From Christiangramia flava JLT2011 (GTDB lineage Bacteria; Bacteroidota; Bacteroidia; Flavobacteriales; Flavobacteriaceae): DNA of 64,000 nucleotides. Where the stretch lies: assembly GCF_001951155.1 (NCBI RefSeq), contig NZ_CP016359.1:1884001-1948000 (forward strand), read 5' to 3'. Each line of letters starts with the position of its first letter. The stretch's first letter is position 1. The notes below the pieces were generated by a model. That model did not search any database. It was given only the letters and a program-made list of their open reading frames with translations, and had not been told where the DNA came from. This document shows, piece by piece, positions 62,685 through 64,000 of this stretch. The translations under genes were made by a program, and so were the position numbers.

Positions 62685-63446
62685 ATGACGATCGTTTCCT
62701 ATAACGTGAATGGCATACGCGCCGCCATTCGAAAAGGTTTTTTAGAATGGGTGCAGCAATGCGATCCCGATGTGGTTTGCCTTCAGGAGATCAAGGCGCA
62801 ACCAGACCAGCTGAATCTCGAAGATTTTGAAGAGGCTGGCTACCCTTACCATTATTGGCATCCTGCCGAGAAAAAGGGCTATAGCGGCGTGGCGATTCTC
62901 AGCAAGCACAAACCTGAAAATGTGGTTTATGGAACCGGTATAGATTATATGGATTTTGAAGGAAGAACGATACGTGCCGATTTTGAGGATTTTTCGGTCA
63001 TGAGTTTGTATTTGCCTTCCGGGACCAATATAAACAGGCTGGAACACAAATTTCGCTTTATGGATGATTTTCAGGAATATATCGATGACCTGAAAGAATC
63101 GGTGCCAAACCTGATCATTTGCGGCGATTACAATATTTGTCACCAGGCGATCGACATCCACGATCCGGTACGACTGAAAACCGTTTCAGGATTTCTTCCG
63201 GAAGAACGCGCCTGGATAGAAGGTTTTATGAAGAGCGGTTTCATCGATTCTTTCCGCCATTTCAATGAAGAAGGCGATCACTATTCCTGGTGGAGTTACC
63301 GTGCCAATGCCCGAAATAACAATAAAGGCTGGAGGATCGATTATAATTTGGTAGCGGAACCTTTGCGCGACCGCCTCAAAAGAGCGGTTATTTTGCCAGA
63401 AGCATACCATAGTGACCATTGTCCCGTTCTAGTAGAAATCGACTAA
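62685..63446 (+). CDS. xth: Exodeoxyribonuclease III
   Basis: A 253-residue AP endonuclease/3'-exonuclease of the EEP family for base-excision repair. Motifs: VSYNVNGIRAAIRKGF (Asn site, about 3-18), VVCLQEIKAQ (catalytic Glu, about 30-39), GDYNICHQAIDI near 146 and YHSDHCPVLVEI (catalytic Asp-His, near 245). Length is normal. The stop is 10 bp before the next gene. Confidence 0.95.
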   Translation: MTIVSYNVNGIRAAIRKGFLEWVQQCDPDVVCLQEIKAQPDQLNLEDFEEAGYPYHYWHPAEKKGYSGVAILSKHKPENVVYGTGIDYMDFEGRTIRADFEDFSVMSLYLPSGTNINRLEHKFRFMDDFQEYIDDLKESVPNLIICGDYNICHQAIDIHDPVRLKTVSGFLPEERAWIEGFMKSGFIDSFRHFNEEGDHYSWWSYRANARNNNKGWRIDYNLVAEPLRDRLKRAVILPEAYHSDHCPVLVEID

Positions 63447-63456
63447 AGAAAACATC

Positions 63457-64000
63457 ATGAAAATAAGAATTATAGCCATCCTGAGTTTGAGCATTTTGCT
63501 GAATTCCTGTGTTTCGGCTAAGAAGTATAAAGAACTTGAAAGCCGAAATGCCAGTTTGCAACGAGAGAACCGCGCGATGAACGACGACCTGAACGATTTC
63601 AGTGAAAATAATAAGAGGCTAACGACCGACCTGGATAAACTGCGCGAGGAGCATGAAAGTCTCACTGCCGAACGAAACGATCTCTTTCAGAAACTGGAAG
63701 CCCTGAAGAAAAATTATGCGAGCCTTGAAAGCTCGTATGACGCTTTGGAAGCCAATTCTTCCGCAGCCATCGCGGAAAATTCTCGGCAGAATCGGGAATT
63801 GCTGGCCCAGTTGGATGAGAAAGAAGCCGCTTTGCTGCAGGAGCAGAACAGGCTGGAAAAACTAGAAAAAGATTTACGGTCAAGAAGTCAGCGAGTTGAT
63901 GAACTGGAACGTGTGATTGCTGAAAAAGACGCGAAAATGAACGCGCTCAAAGATGCCGTTTCCAATGCGCTGACCAATTTTGAAGGGAAAGGGCTAACCG
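63457..64000 (+). CDS. OmpA-type lipoprotein with coiled coil, 3' partial
   Basis: An ATG at 63457 opens a frame that runs off the window (181 codons seen). Residues 1 to about 17 are a signal with lipobox LLNSC (Cys18). A long coiled coil follows (YKELESRNASLQRENRAMNDD onward to about 160). The last visible residues, DAVSNALTNFEGKGLT, are the usual entry to the OmpA/MotB peptidoglycan-binding domain, expected just beyond the window. It would tether the outer membrane to peptidoglycan. Confidence 0.85.
   Translation, partial: MKIRIIAILSLSILLNSCVSAKKYKELESRNASLQRENRAMNDDLNDFSENNKRLTTDLDKLREEHESLTAERNDLFQKLEALKKNYASLESSYDALEANSSAAIAENSRQNRELLAQLDEKEAALLQEQNRLEKLEKDLRSRSQRVDELERVIAEKDAKMNALKDAVSNALTNFEGKGLT

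Noticed and set aside
1..64000. CRISPR arrays, insertion sequences, prophage genes, rRNA operons
   Set aside because: No regularly spaced repeats, transposase or phage-type motifs, and no rRNA sequence were noticed on either strand.

Overview
The window looks like chromosome from a marine-type member of the Flavobacteriaceae (Bacteroidota), close to Gramella/Christiangramia or Salegentibacter; the genus cannot be fixed by eye. Support: Bacteroidota promoters (TAnnTTTG -7 boxes), few Shine-Dalgarno sites, a type IX secretion C-terminal tail, lineage-typical families (DUF4266, DUF3570, DUF4286, fused OlsF-type acyltransferase, ligase-associated repair genes, NodT-type outer-membrane factors) and a tRNA-Leu without encoded CCA. 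No insertion sequence, prophage, CRISPR array or rRNA was seen.

Layout. (1) 1-4364, plus strand: the tail of a heavy-metal efflux protein, its periplasmic adaptor, then an exported thioredoxin, the flavin transferase ApbE, a tiny DUF4266 lipoprotein and a DUF3570 protein, all tightly packed. (2) 4407-13524, minus strand: a tripartite RND multidrug pump and an orphan hybrid histidine kinase. (3) 13884-21357: a sulfide/persulfide detoxification region with a split YeeE/YedE transporter, type II sulfide:quinone oxidoreductase, single rhodanese, Asp/Glu-type racemase, two methyltransferases, a CstB-like persulfide dioxygenase-sulfurtransferase and a TauE exporter. Five GTAAC-N4-GTTAC palindromes lie here, each centred exactly 33 bp from a Bacteroidota -7 box, so the region looks like one regulon under an unseen Crp/Fnr-type regulator. 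One of the five points at an unannotated small transcript of about 115 nt. (4) 21521-24784: tRNA-Leu, an AT-rich leucine-rich-repeat lipoprotein, a NIPSNAP protein and a GNAT enzyme. (5) 24890-46879: housekeeping genes (prs, ppx/gppA, rplY, pth, ribF, serS, rsmA, mgtE, lysC, fbp) mixed with a vitamin K-dependent carboxylase-like membrane protein, a TPR protein, a D-2-hydroxyacid dehydrogenase and an OlsF-like aminolipid acyltransferase. (6) 46852-53220: a TerB protein, then the ligase-associated DNA repair set (exonuclease, ATP-dependent ligase, Lhr-type helicase) interrupted by a small exported protein gene. (7) 53256-64000: DUF1440-like protein, omega-amidase, Ig-like lipoprotein, ComF, coiled-coil protein, glyS, a large type IX-secreted protein, exonuclease III and the start of an OmpA-type lipoprotein.

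How the parts work together. In region 3, SQR oxidises sulfide to persulfide, the CstB-like enzyme oxidises or transfers the persulfide sulfur, and TauE and YeeE/YedE proteins would move sulfite or thiosulfate across the membrane. In region 1, ApbE probably attaches FMN to an exported partner, with the neighbouring DUF4266/DUF3570 proteins the obvious candidates. Functions are assigned from motifs and family memory only; no search was run.
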